In this document: piece after piece, positions 27,027-35,088 of the stretch | Numbering within the stretch: the stretch's first letter is position 1 | How the letters are laid out: the number at the start of each line of letters is the position of its first letter | Source: JAGVSR01 sp031413815 | GTDB taxonomy: Bacteria > Pseudomonadota > Alphaproteobacteria > Rhizobiales > Hyphomicrobiaceae | Length of the DNA stretch: 64,000 bases | Assembly: GCA_031413815.1 (NCBI GenBank) | Contig: JANOFU010000112.1 | Span: 1-64,000, forward strand | Direction of reading: 5' to 3' | Notes under the pieces: generated by a model | Seen by the model: the letters and a program-made list of their open reading frames with translations, nothing else | Databases searched by the model: none | What the model was told of the DNA's origin: nothing | Translations under genes and position numbers: made by a program

Positions 27027-27517
27027 GCAGAAATCCCCCAAATGCAGGTGTGACGTGAACAGACGGTGGCCGGCCCACGCGCGGCGTGGTGCAGCCAGAC
27101 GCAGTCGAGTTGTGGGTGTTGATTGGACGAGGTGCTGGATCGCAGCGATGTCCGGCCGCCAGAGCCCGGTGGGCTCGCTCGCCATGGCCCGCCGTGTCAT
27201 CGAAGTTTAGAACGCAACGCGCCACTCGTGTCCCCACCCTTAGGTTGCGGGGCTCAGATCGCGCTGACCGGATCAAATCGTCGGGCAACGCCCCCCGAGA
27301 TACATACAACTAAAGATAGCAAATTACAATCTGTAATTGTACTTGTCACGAAGCTCTTGGTTGAGCTCATCTCGAGACTTATTGGGTAAAGAGTCAATCG
27401 TCCGAATTCATATCATTCGTAGTAGGATCTTCAGTGAAGATGCGAAGACAACACTCGCTCCACTTCTGAGTAGCAATTGATCATCGTGATTTGTGATAGC
27501 GCTAGAGCGGCCTGTGA
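27027..27517. other. upstream region of the RTX gene, partly AT-rich
   Basis: No gene is supported. The part next to the RTX start is GC-rich; 27300-27520 is visibly AT-richer than the surroundings and contains the palindrome annotated at 27322-27338. It likely holds the RTX promoter and may include the edge of the insertion that left the IS630 remnant. Confidence 0.45.
27322..27338. promoter_or_regulatory. palindromic operator candidate upstream of the RTX gene
   Basis: Perfect inverted repeat AATTACA-ATC-TGTAATT (7+3+7) in an AT-rich patch, about 300 bases upstream of the RTX start codon. On the coding strand TTGTAA within it is followed after 17 bases by TATGTA, a weak -35/-10 pair, so a repressor here could block the promoter. 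The regulator is unknown. Confidence 0.45.
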
Positions 27518-27960
27518 TCACATGGAACTGCAGTCAGCGGCAGTGAAGTAGCCTTTGCAGTCGCTGGCGCTGATCAGCGGCAGTGTGGACATAAACACAG
27601 CTTGCAGGTCTGCAAGGGTGCGGCTGCGGCCTTCTTCAAGAACGTTTCGACCTTCGAGAGTGTCATTTCGATCGGATTGAAGTCAGGCGAATAGGGCGGC
27701 AGATTGCACAGCTCTGCGCCGCGAGCTTGTGAGCCGGCTGGTTGTCCATGACGACGATATCGCCTGGCGCAAGTGTGGTTGCCAAGGCTTGCTCAAGCCA
27801 GGCCAAGAACGCAGGACCAACTATAGTGCCGTTGAGCATCATTGGCGCCGGCTTCCCCGACAAACTTAGACCGCCTACGAACGTCGCCGTGTTCCCGTGA
27901 CTGTGCGGCACCGGTGCTCGTGTGCCGCATTCTGCACCGGACCAGCCGGGACGGCATCAA
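27518..27960 (-). pseudogene. decayed IS630-family transposase
   Basis: Remnant of an IS630 (Tc1/mariner-like) DDE transposase. One frame gives VPHSHGNTATFVGGLSLSG and DIVVMDNQPAHK, covering the second catalytic Asp region. After a deletion and frameshift a second frame gives LPPYSPDFNPIE, with the catalytic Glu, and then a third frame gives RTLADLQAVF and a KGYFTAADCSSM ending at the stop near 27518. The N-terminal half, including the helix-turn-helix, is missing beyond about 27960, and no terminal inverted repeats were found. It cannot make an active enzyme. It sits between the RTX gene and the dsbA pair, so it marks an old insertion in this gap. Confidence 0.8.
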
Positions 27961-28070
27961 AAAGTGTTACCTATCCTCCCGGATCGACGTGTTCCCCATC
28001 AACCCGTTTGCACACGCCATCGCCTCGATGGGGGGAGGGGCTAGGGGGGATCGAAGAGTGCGAGTTTCGA

Positions 28071-28874
28071 CTATCGTCCGGCGACGGCAGCGGGGGAACC
28101 GGCGAGGATGGGGTCGACCATCGTGCGGATTTCTGAGATCGTCAGTTCGCTTTTGACGAGCTTGCCTTGGACGAAGAAATTCGGCGTGCCGATGATGCCG
28201 AGCTTGCGGCCGTGCTCTTTCACGCCATTGAGCTGACCGATGAGCGTATCGTTCTTGAGGCAGGCATCGAACTCCGCGCGCGTTAGGCCGGACTGTTGGG
28301 CGACGGCAAAGATCGGATCGAGACGCACTTCTTGGCTGACCCAAGACGTCTGCTGTTCCATGTATTTGCCATAGAGCTCGAAGTACTTTTCCGGTTTGGC
28401 GCAGCGCAGTGCGATGGTGGCGTTGCCGGAAGCCCTGCCGATCGGGAATTCGCGAAGAATGTAGCGGACTTTGCCGGTGTCGATGTAGTCGCGCTTCAAT
28501 ACGGGGTACGTTTCTTTATGAAACTGCCGGCAATGCGGGCAGGTGAGCGAAGCATACTGCACGATGGTGACCGGCGCGTCGGCGCGGCCAAGTGCCATTT
28601 CCGGCAGACCGGCCGGCTTCATGATGTCGGCAATTGTAGGATTCAGGATGACTTCGCGGCCGCCCGGCGCGGGGCCTGATGGATCGCCGAAGGGATTGAA
28701 ACCGGCGGTTTCTGTTTTTGCGGATGCGTTTGCGCCGGGGAAAGCGGAACCGCTCGCTTGATTGGCGGATGTCTCAACGCTGGTGCCGCCGGCCAGCGAC
28801 GGCGGATTGCTCGCGCAGCCGTTGAGCAGCGCGGCGCCAAAGCCAAGACCAATGAGTTTGGCGGCAAGACGCAC
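28071..28874 (-). CDS. DsbA-family thiol oxidoreductase lipoprotein
   Basis: Predicted lipoprotein of 267 residues with a thioredoxin-like DsbA domain (about 75-260). GTG 28874 is chosen because GGAGG lies eight bases upstream; it yields a short lipoprotein signal with lipobox LLNG-C (Cys20). The active site is CPHC (YASLTCPHCRQFH) and the cis-Pro loop is GTPNFFVQG. A Ser/Ala-rich linker with GFNPFGDP precedes the domain. It is probably tethered to the envelope and acts in disulfide formation or reduction of c-type cytochrome or other substrates. It forms a pair with the next dsbA-like gene, 20 bases apart. Similar tandem copies beside DUF721/mutY are common in Hyphomicrobiales. Confidence 0.9.
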   Translation of the reverse strand: MRLAAKLIGLGFGAALLNGCASNPPSLAGGTSVETSANQASGSAFPGANASAKTETAGFNPFGDPSGPAPGGREVILNPTIADIMKPAGLPEMALGRADAPVTIVQYASLTCPHCRQFHKETYPVLKRDYIDTGKVRYILREFPIGRASGNATIALRCAKPEKYFELYGKYMEQQTSWVSQEVRLDPIFAVAQQSGLTRAEFDACLKNDTLIGQLNGVKEHGRKLGIIGTPNFFVQGKLVKSELTISEIRTMVDPILAGSPAAVAGR

Positions 28875-28894
28875 GCGCGGGTCCTCCAAGGCTT

Positions 28895-29584
28895 CTATTT
28901 TAGCAGCGGCTCCAACACTTTATCGAAGCCTTCAAGGGTCGGAGCTTCGGTCAGGCGCTTGCCATTGATAAAGAAGGTCGGTGTGGAGCTGACACCGAAC
29001 ACCTCACTGGCGCGTGTGCGCGACGCCGTCAGCTTGTCGAGCAACGGCTGATCGGTGAGGCACTTGTCGAAGGTCTCTTGCGTAAAGCCAGCCTGCTTGG
29101 CGACTTCGAACAGTTTCGGTGTTGGGTTTTCTTTGACGAATGCCCAGTCGGCCTGAGTTTCGAACAAGGCGCTGACGAAGGGGAAGGTCTTATCGCCACC
29201 CGCGCAGCGGGCAAGCATGGAGGCAGCAAACGCGCGCGGGTCGAGGGGAAACTCGCGGAAAATGAAACGCACCTTATTGGTGTCGACGTACTTCTTCTTG
29301 AGTTCTGGCAGGACGCCCGTGTGGAAATTCTTGCAGTGACCGCAAGTCATCGAGGCGTATTCGACGATCGTGACCTTGGCGTCGGCAGCGCCAATCGCGA
29401 GATCTGCCAGGTCGCCGGCCTTCATCAGCTCTTCAACCGGAACTTCGGCAGGACCTTTGGCATCAGCAAAGAGTGGTTCGCTGAAGATGGTCACACCGCC
29501 GCCAATAAGACCGAGGCTGAGAAGTGCAATAGCCGCGCGGCGCGGCAACATGGCAGAGAATGTGCGGTTCGGGACGTCTGTCAC
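28895..29584 (-). CDS. DsbA-family thiol:disulfide oxidoreductase
   Basis: Periplasmic thioredoxin-fold protein of 229 residues. Start GTG 29584 (MTDVPNRTFSAML) is supported by GAGGAG six bases upstream; the frame is open 18 codons further. A signal peptide with an Arg-Arg pair (LPRRAAIALLSLGLIGGG) is followed by the DsbA domain with active site CGHC (YASMTCGHCKNFH) and cis-Pro loop STPTFFING. It is a paralogue of the downstream lipoprotein gene. The Arg pair might indicate Tat export, though Sec is equally possible. Its role is probably envelope disulfide chemistry. Confidence 0.9.
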   Translation of the reverse strand: MTDVPNRTFSAMLPRRAAIALLSLGLIGGGVTIFSEPLFADAKGPAEVPVEELMKAGDLADLAIGAADAKVTIVEYASMTCGHCKNFHTGVLPELKKKYVDTNKVRFIFREFPLDPRAFAASMLARCAGGDKTFPFVSALFETQADWAFVKENPTPKLFEVAKQAGFTQETFDKCLTDQPLLDKLTASRTRASEVFGVSSTPTFFINGKRLTEAPTLEGFDKVLEPLLK

Positions 29585-29731
29585 GGTCAACTCCTCGATC
29601 ATCAAGCGACGGTTCGCTATTTGGAATGCGGTTAGCACGGTGCCAACGCCGGATTAAGGCAAATCCGCACTGAACGCTATCTGAATGGGAGGCCTGCGAC
29701 GGAAGGCCAGCTGATTGCCAGTTCTGGGATT

Positions 29732-29872
29732 CCCTCTCCCGTTGGGAGAGGGTTAGGGTGAGGGGTAACATTCATGCAGCCTAAGCAACCAAACCCCTCA
29801 CCTGGTTCGCCAAGGACGAGTTAGCAGATGCGCTAACTCGTGGCGAACCTGCCCTCGCCCGATGGGAGAGGG
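29732..29872. repeat. nested REP-like inverted repeats between dsbA and the DUF721 gene
   Basis: CCCTCTCCC-GTT-GGGAGAGGG at 29732-29752 is followed by TTAGGGTGAGGGG, and CCCCTCACC recurs inverted at 29794-29802. Inside the second half GGTTCGCC/GGCGAACC (29804-29811/29842-29849) enclose ACGAGTTAGC/GCTAACTCGT (29816-29825/29832-29841), and a degenerate CCCTCGCCCGATGGGAGAGGG closes the element at 29852-29872. It has the form of a BIME or palindromic repeat pair and fills the gap; no gene is present. Confidence 0.8.
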
Positions 29873-29894
29873 AAACGGACGTCGGGTTGTTAGT

Positions 29895-30476
29895 TTACCT
29901 GCCAGTTGTGGTGCGGCCCTTGATGCCAGCTTCGAGGCGCGCCAATGCCCGGCCGAGCGGCTCGTCGCCGAAATCGCGCGACGGGGCGGCGATGATTGCC
30001 TTGCCGGGGGTCTTGCTGGCGGACACGGGATAGGGACTGGCGACGGGCGCTTGCAGCAAGCGCAGCTCTGCGATGGCGCGGTAGCCGAAATAACTGTTGA
30101 TGCGTTCCAGAACCTGCGCGCTGCGGTACTCAACATCAAGCGCACGCGCCGGGTCAACACGGAGTATCAGGGTGGCGCCCGGGCGGCGGCTTTGCACTTC
30201 AGCATCAGCGGCCGCCTCGTAGCTTTGCGGCCACTTGAGGCGTTCCGGCGTGGTCCACGCGGCGAGCTCGCTGCCAGCGATGCGCGGCCAATCCATGACG
30301 AGGCTGGCGGTAGAGAAGCCGTATTTTTCGAAGGCTTTCCTGGTCAAAGACGGCACAAACGAGCCAACAGCTTTGGCGGCGACGACCCCGCGTCCGCGCC
30401 CAGAATTTGTGCTGATGCCCATGCGGCCACGGGCGATCCCCGCCCAAGGCAAACGTTTTTCTGTGAGCTTCAGCAT
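29895..30476 (-). CDS. DUF721 (DciA-like) protein
   Basis: A 193-residue protein with a DUF721/DciA-type domain (about 45-135; WPRIAGSELAAWTTPERLKW, ATLILRVDPARALDVEYRSAQVLERINSYFGYRAI). DciA is the widespread bacterial loader of the replicative helicase DnaB in species without DnaC, so a role in replication initiation is likely, though the domain also occurs in proteins of unknown function. It is divergent from mutY, which is the typical arrangement in Hyphomicrobiales. The N-terminus is basic and Gly/Arg-rich. ATG 30476 (MLKLTEKRLPWAG) is the start. Confidence 0.85.
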   Translation of the reverse strand: MLKLTEKRLPWAGIARGRMGISTNSGRGRGVVAAKAVGSFVPSLTRKAFEKYGFSTASLVMDWPRIAGSELAAWTTPERLKWPQSYEAAADAEVQSRRPGATLILRVDPARALDVEYRSAQVLERINSYFGYRAIAELRLLQAPVASPYPVSASKTPGKAIIAAPSRDFGDEPLGRALARLEAGIKGRTTTGR

Positions 30477-30563
30477 TTAGCGCCTCGCACGTCATTTGCA
30501 GGATCAGCAACGCGACCTACCATTTGAAGTCTGATTCGCATGTGAGCGCGAAGGGGGACCCGC

Positions 30564-31670
30564 TTGACGATTGTGGCGCGAAGGCAACTTCCACTGCGGC
30601 CCGCAGGACCTGATACGGTTGCGGCGCTGCTCGATTGGTATGACGCGGAGCGCCGTGATCTTCCGTGGAGAGGTGCGTCACGCAAACGGGTCGATCCTTA
30701 CAAAGTCTGGCTCAGCGAAATCATGCTGCAGCAGACAACCGTCAAAGCGGTGATCCCATACTATCAGCGCTTTCTTCAGCGCTGGCCGAGTGTAACACAC
30801 CTTGCGGCCGCTAGCATCGATGATGTGTTAGCGATGTGGGCCGGTCTTGGCTACTACTCTCGCGCACGCAATCTTCATAAGTGCGCGAAGACGATTGCCG
30901 CACTGCCCGATGCAAAGTTTCCACGCAGCGAAGCAGAGTTGCTTGCATTGCCCGGCATCGGTCCCTACACCGCCGCTGCGATTGCCGCGATCGCGTTCGG
31001 TGAAGCAGCGACTCCTGTTGATGGCAATATTGAACGCGTGGTGTCGCGCTTGTTTGCAGTGAAGCAGCCGCTGCCGGCTGCGAAACGCGAGATTAAGCGG
31101 TTGGCGGCCACATTAACGCCGTCACGGCGTCCGGGAGATTTCGCCCAAGCGATGATGGATCTGGGGGCGACCGTGTGCACGCCCAAGCGTCCGTCGTGCT
31201 TGATGTGTCCGTTGCAGCAGGACTGTCACGCGCATGCAAAAGGCATCCAATCCGATCTACCGGTTAAGCTCGCTAAGATGGCGCGACCGGTGCGCTATGG
31301 CCTCGCGTTCCTCGTGTTGCGCGAGGACGGCAATGTTCTGCTGCGCAAGCGGGCGGAGGCGGGGCTGCTCGGCGGGATGCTGGAAGTGCCGTCGACTGAT
31401 TGGGGCGATGAAATCCTGCCGACGGATATGGCGCTGGGGGCAGCGCCTGTGCGCGGCGACTGGTGGCCAGTGCCCGACACCGTGGTGCACACGTTCACGC
31501 ACTTCCGGTTGGAACTGCAGGTGATCCGGGCCATCGTGCCTGTGAACACAACGCTCACGTTTTGGGCCGAACCTGACCGCTGCCGGTGGGTGCCGCGCCG
31601 CGATTTGCACAAGTCCGCTCTGCCAACCGTGATGCGCAAGATCATCGCGCACGCGCTGAAGGAGCAGTGA
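30564..31670 (+). CDS. mutY: A/G-specific adenine DNA glycosylase
   Basis: Removes adenine mispaired with 8-oxoguanine. The 368-residue product has the HhH-GPD core (catalytic Glu in SEIMLQQTTV, helix-hairpin-helix LPGIGPYTAAAIAAIAFG, catalytic Asp in PVDGNIERV), the [4Fe-4S] motif C-X6-C-X2-C-X5-C (CTPKRPSCLMCPLQQDC) and a C-terminal NUDIX-like 8-oxoG recognition domain (about 230-360). The TTG start at 30564 is supported by AAGGGGGA eight bases upstream and no alternative ATG precedes the conserved domain. It is followed by REP-like palindromes. Confidence 0.96.
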   Translation: MTIVARRQLPLRPAGPDTVAALLDWYDAERRDLPWRGASRKRVDPYKVWLSEIMLQQTTVKAVIPYYQRFLQRWPSVTHLAAASIDDVLAMWAGLGYYSRARNLHKCAKTIAALPDAKFPRSEAELLALPGIGPYTAAAIAAIAFGEAATPVDGNIERVVSRLFAVKQPLPAAKREIKRLAATLTPSRRPGDFAQAMMDLGATVCTPKRPSCLMCPLQQDCHAHAKGIQSDLPVKLAKMARPVRYGLAFLVLREDGNVLLRKRAEAGLLGGMLEVPSTDWGDEILPTDMALGAAPVRGDWWPVPDTVVHTFTHFRLELQVIRAIVPVNTTLTFWAEPDRCRWVPRRDLHKSALPTVMRKIIAHALKEQ

Positions 31671-31683
31671 GGGGTTCGAAAGG

Positions 31684-31786
31684 CGGTGCCAGGCGCCGGG
31701 TCTCTGGACAGTTTGCCTAACAGCAAAAAACGTGGCCCGGTGCCGGGCACCGGTCGTGCTCCGGCCGCGCTAAGGTGCCTGGCATC
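31684..31786. repeat. GGTGCC-type palindromes downstream of mutY
   Basis: Three related palindromic cores: GGTGCCAGGCGCC (from 31685), the 17-base CCGGTGCCGGGCACCGG (31737-31753) and GGTGCCTGGCATC (31774-31786). They form a cluster of REP-like units between mutY and the response regulator, which converge here. They may act as a transcription barrier. No gene is present in the 199-base gap. Confidence 0.8.
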
Positions 31787-31869
31787 AGGCCACCCGTTTC
31801 AATCGTTCTAAGACTGCGAGATCCCTGGTGCCTTGCACCACCTGTGTGAGACAGCCATCTACTTGCCGC

Positions 31870-32490
31870 CTACTGCCGCGCCGACATCCGTTCGACGGAA
31901 ATGCGGATCAAGTCCGCGGTGCGCTCGACGCCGAGCTTTTCTTTGACGCGAGTGCAGGTGTTGGCGACGGTTTTGTAGGCGATGCCGAGAGTGCTGCCGA
32001 TTTCACCGAGGCTCTTGCCCTCGCCCAGCAGCCGCAGGATTTCGGTTTCGCGATTGGAGAGTGCGTTCAGCGGATCGCCGTCCACCGGGTTCAACGCCAT
32101 TTCATTGGCCAGCCGCCGGTCAACATAGCGCTTGCCAGCGCGGGCGAGCTTGACGGCCTCGATCAGTTCGTCGGCGCCCGAGCTTTTACTGACGTAACCT
32201 GTAGCGCCCGACTTCAGCGCGCGATTGGCGTAGCCCGCGTCGGCGTGCATGCTGAACATGACAACGCGGGCGTTGGCGTCCTTGCTGCGCAGGCGCTGTA
32301 GCAGTTCCAATCCGCTGCCGCCGTTCAAGTTGATATCGAGAACGACCACTTCCGGGTGCTCGCTGGAATAGAGGTCAAAGCCAGCATCTGCTGTCGCGGC
32401 CTCAAGGACGTGCGCGTCCGGCAACAGCGCCAGCAGGCGCTTCACGCCTTGGCGGACAATGTCATGATCGTCAACAACCAGAAGCTTCAT
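31870..32490 (-). CDS. NarL/FixJ-family response regulator
   Basis: Two-component response regulator of 206 residues. The receiver domain (1-120) has the acidic pair D8/D9 (VVDDHD), phospho-acceptor D52 (LDINLNGGSG), a switch Ser near 80 and K102 (GYVSKSS). The LuxR-type helix-turn-helix (about 140-200) shows LSNRETEILRLLGEGKSLGEI and TVANTCTRVKEKLGV. It overlaps the upstream histidine kinase gene by ATGA, so the two form one operon and a signalling pair. A palindrome upstream of the kinase gene may be its own binding site. Confidence 0.94.
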   Translation of the reverse strand: MKLLVVDDHDIVRQGVKRLLALLPDAHVLEAATADAGFDLYSSEHPEVVVLDINLNGGSGLELLQRLRSKDANARVVMFSMHADAGYANRALKSGATGYVSKSSGADELIEAVKLARAGKRYVDRRLANEMALNPVDGDPLNALSNRETEILRLLGEGKSLGEIGSTLGIAYKTVANTCTRVKEKLGVERTADLIRISVERMSARQ

Positions 32491-33863
32491 AGCGTGTGAC
32501 TACTCTTGTGTTCAATTGAAGTAACGGGAAAAGCGTTGCGTCCAAGCGGCAGACGCAACGCCACGCGCACTCCCGGACCGTCGCTACGGTTAGAAATCTC
32601 AAGCGTGCCGCCGGCCAACTTGGCACGTTCCTTCATGCCGGCAAGGCCAAAGCTGCCGAGTGGTGAAGGCGCCTGCAGTCCGCTGCCATTGTCCTCGATG
32701 ATGGCCTCCACTTGATTAAGCGTCGCCTCTGCAATGCGGATCGCAATGTGGCTAGGTTTGCCATGACGCAGGGCGTTGCTGACGGCCTCGCGGACAACGG
32801 ACAACAGCGTGATGTCCGTTTGCGGTGACCAGGTGCTGTCTGGCACATCGACGGTGAATTCAAGCTCTGGATGCCGCGATGTCCAGAACGCGACCAGGTT
32901 TTCGATCGAGTTGGCGAGACCCAGGTTTAGCAACTCGCCCGGCCGCAACTGCCACAGAATTGAGCGAACTTGCTCCTTAACCTGTGCTGTCGCTTCCTGG
33001 ATGGAGGCTGCCCGCTCGGCGATTTTTGCTTCGCCGCCTGAGCGGGCCAATTCACGGATGGTGGTCGCATCGACATCGACGGAGAACAGCAGCGGCCCGA
33101 CATCGTCATGCAGGTCGCGGGCGAGGCTAGCGCGTTCTTCCTCCTGAACACGCTCCAGCTGGCCATTGAGCTGCTGGTTCTTGTCCTGCATCTCGCCCAG
33201 CAAGCCCGCCATGCGGTTGAAGCCTTCGGACAACCGCGTGAATTCGGCCGAACCGCCAGCTCGGACCCGTTGGCTGAATTCGCCTGACCCAATGGTTTCA
33301 AAGCCCGCCTGCAATTGACCGAGCGGACGCAGCGCGTAACCGAGCAATGCGGACAGCAATCCGAAGACGAGGGCCGAGAACAGCATCAGCGTGGAAAGTT
33401 GCAGTTTTACGTCGGCCCAAACTTCGGCGGCCTCGTTGCGCGGATCGGCGGTCACAACAATACGGCCCGACGGTTTGATACCTTGCGGCAGCGGGATCGA
33501 AACGGACTGGGGCTCGTTCGCGATAAAGCGGAACAACCACTCCGGCATTCCGTTGCCAGGCGGAGCGGGGGTTGATTGAGTAACCGTTTTTCCCGTCTCA
33601 TCAGCGAGGGCGGCGCGCAAATGCCGGTCATCGTCGAACGTCTTGACCAGTAGTTCGAGTTGACGGCGCGGTTCGTTGGAACTTGCGATGTCTTGCAGGG
33701 CAAGTTCGATGGTGCGCTGGCCGGTGCCGGCAGCACTCTGCATTTCGACGGCGAGCTTGTTGGAGGCATGGCGATAGGTGAGGGCCGCGCTAATCAACAG
33801 CGTGCCGGCAAGGATCGCCGCCAGGGCCAAGATCAGACCCAATCTCAGGGATACGCGAGACAA
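32487..33863 (-). CDS. NarX/UhpB-type sensor histidine kinase
   Basis: Membrane sensor kinase of 458 residues. Order: TM1 (about 8-30), a periplasmic sensor region of about 130 residues, TM2 (LMLFSALVFGLLSALLGYAL, about 155-178), HAMP, HisKA_3 with the phospho-accepting His in SLARDLHDDVGPLLF, and an HATPase domain with N-box REAVSNALRHG and G-boxes DNGSGL and GSFGLAGMKERA. The TTG start at 33863 has GGAGGA upstream with a long spacer (11 bases). It precedes its cognate response regulator. The signal is unknown. An 8+3+8 palindrome lies 23 bases upstream of the start and may serve autoregulation. Confidence 0.93.
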   Translation of the reverse strand: MSRVSLRLGLILALAAILAGTLLISAALTYRHASNKLAVEMQSAAGTGQRTIELALQDIASSNEPRRQLELLVKTFDDDRHLRAALADETGKTVTQSTPAPPGNGMPEWLFRFIANEPQSVSIPLPQGIKPSGRIVVTADPRNEAAEVWADVKLQLSTLMLFSALVFGLLSALLGYALRPLGQLQAGFETIGSGEFSQRVRAGGSAEFTRLSEGFNRMAGLLGEMQDKNQQLNGQLERVQEEERASLARDLHDDVGPLLFSVDVDATTIRELARSGGEAKIAERAASIQEATAQVKEQVRSILWQLRPGELLNLGLANSIENLVAFWTSRHPELEFTVDVPDSTWSPQTDITLLSVVREAVSNALRHGKPSHIAIRIAEATLNQVEAIIEDNGSGLQAPSPLGSFGLAGMKERAKLAGGTLEISNRSDGPGVRVALRLPLGRNAFPVTSIEHKSSHTL

Positions 33864-33885
33864 CAGAGGCCGTTCCTCCAGATTG

Positions 33886-33904
33886 AATGTAACATAGTTA
33901 CATT
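33886..33904. promoter_or_regulatory. palindromic operator candidate of the two-component operon
   Basis: Perfect inverted repeat AATGTAAC-ATA-GTTACATT (8+3+8), ending 23 bases before the kinase start codon. Its TGTAAC half-sites are symmetric in the way expected for a dimeric LuxR/NarL-type regulator, so autoregulation by the operon's own response regulator is the simplest reading. No clear -10/-35 was assigned. Confidence 0.55.
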
Positions 33905-33954
33905 TCTGGGCGGACTTGCCAAGGTCTGGAGAAACGGTGGGTGGTAGGATGTCT

Positions 33955-35076
33955 TCAGGCCGTGGCTGGCTGCTGCTGGGTGGCGCAGTGAATGCCGCCG
34001 CCCGCTTCGCCGATCGGGTCGACGTTCAAGCTTAGGACGGTGCGTCCTGGATAGAGCTTTTCGAGGATGGATTTGGCTTCCGCATCGGCTTTGCCGTCGC
34101 CGAACCCGGCCCCGATGACCGCGCCGTTGCAGACGTAGTAATTGACGTAGCTCGACACGAACTCCGGCGAGCGTGACCGGATATTGACTGGATCGGCAAT
34201 GACGACGATGTCGAGCTTGCGTCGCTGGGCATCGCGGGCGGTTTTCAAGATATCATAGGTCTCGAACGCCGCGACGGACCACGGATCGCTGCGGTCCACG
34301 GAGTTGCCAAGCTGAATGACGACCTGTCCGGGTTTCACAAAGCGCGCGAGCGCATCAATATGAAAGTCGGTGATGTCGGCACCCTTGACGCCCGGCGCCC
34401 AGATCATTTTTTCCGCACCAAGCGCATCAAGCAGCCGCCGTTCGACGTCCGCCTTGTTGCCGTTGTTCCTGTTACGGTTGACCCAGCTGCTCTCGTGGGC
34501 CAGGAGGGTTCCTGCGCCATCCGTTTCGACGCCGCCGCCCTCGCCTACAATGCCATTGGCATAAACAGGCAGGCTAAGTCGTGCGGCCACGCGCTGGGCG
34601 ATCACGCCGTCATCAGCGTGGGGCTGTTTGTTGCCCCAGCCGTTGAAGCCCAATTCGGCGACTGCGAGCGCGCCCATCGCGTTCTTAAGAAAGGTGGGCC
34701 CAGCGTCGCGGCACCACAAATCTTCAGTGGGAATGGGCCACAGGTCGATCGACGGCCCGAGGGCTGCGGCAGCAGTAGCCAGTTGTTTTTCGCTGGCGAG
34801 GACGACGACCTGTTCGAAGCGCGCGATGGATCGTGCAATAAGCACAACGCTAGAGCGGACAGCGTCGAGGGCCTTCTGGTCACCATAGATTGCCGCGCGC
34901 GACGGCCACTGCATGAAGGTGCGCGTGTGCGGATCGCTTTCCAGCGGCATGCGGAAGCCGGCGGCTTTTGCGGATGCTCGTGATGCCGCCTCTGCCTGCG
35001 AACCTGGCATGATCTGATCCAGAAAGGATGAACTGGCGACCGCTCCGAGGGCACCGAGTACGCGTCTTCGGTGCAT
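33955..35076 (-). CDS. exported agmatine deiminase-family protein
   Basis: Peptidyl-arginine/agmatine deiminase (PAD_porph) family protein of 373 residues; known members hydrolyse agmatine to N-carbamoylputrescine and ammonia. The family pattern is visible: FMQWPSRAAIY, WPIPTEDLWCRDAGPTF, EGGGVETDGAGTLL, TDFHIDALARFV and the catalytic Cys364 in GGGIHCATQQQP. Unlike the usual cytoplasmic enzyme it opens with a twin-arginine-like signal (MHRRRVLGALGAVASSSF), so it is likely exported. It is 12 bases downstream of ccrM on the same strand. Substrate agmatine is an inference from the family. Confidence 0.88.
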   Translation of the reverse strand: MHRRRVLGALGAVASSSFLDQIMPGSQAEAASRASAKAAGFRMPLESDPHTRTFMQWPSRAAIYGDQKALDAVRSSVVLIARSIARFEQVVVLASEKQLATAAAALGPSIDLWPIPTEDLWCRDAGPTFLKNAMGALAVAELGFNGWGNKQPHADDGVIAQRVAARLSLPVYANGIVGEGGGVETDGAGTLLAHESSWVNRNRNNGNKADVERRLLDALGAEKMIWAPGVKGADITDFHIDALARFVKPGQVVIQLGNSVDRSDPWSVAAFETYDILKTARDAQRRKLDIVVIADPVNIRSRSPEFVSSYVNYYVCNGAVIGAGFGDGKADAEAKSILEKLYPGRTVLSLNVDPIGEAGGGIHCATQQQPATA

Positions 35077-35088
35077 CGGATCTCCGCG

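Noticed and set aside
27007..27309. Minus-strand frame overlapping the RTX start
   Set aside because: Different frame from the RTX gene, with Arg/Pro-rich shadow sequence and no ribosome site.
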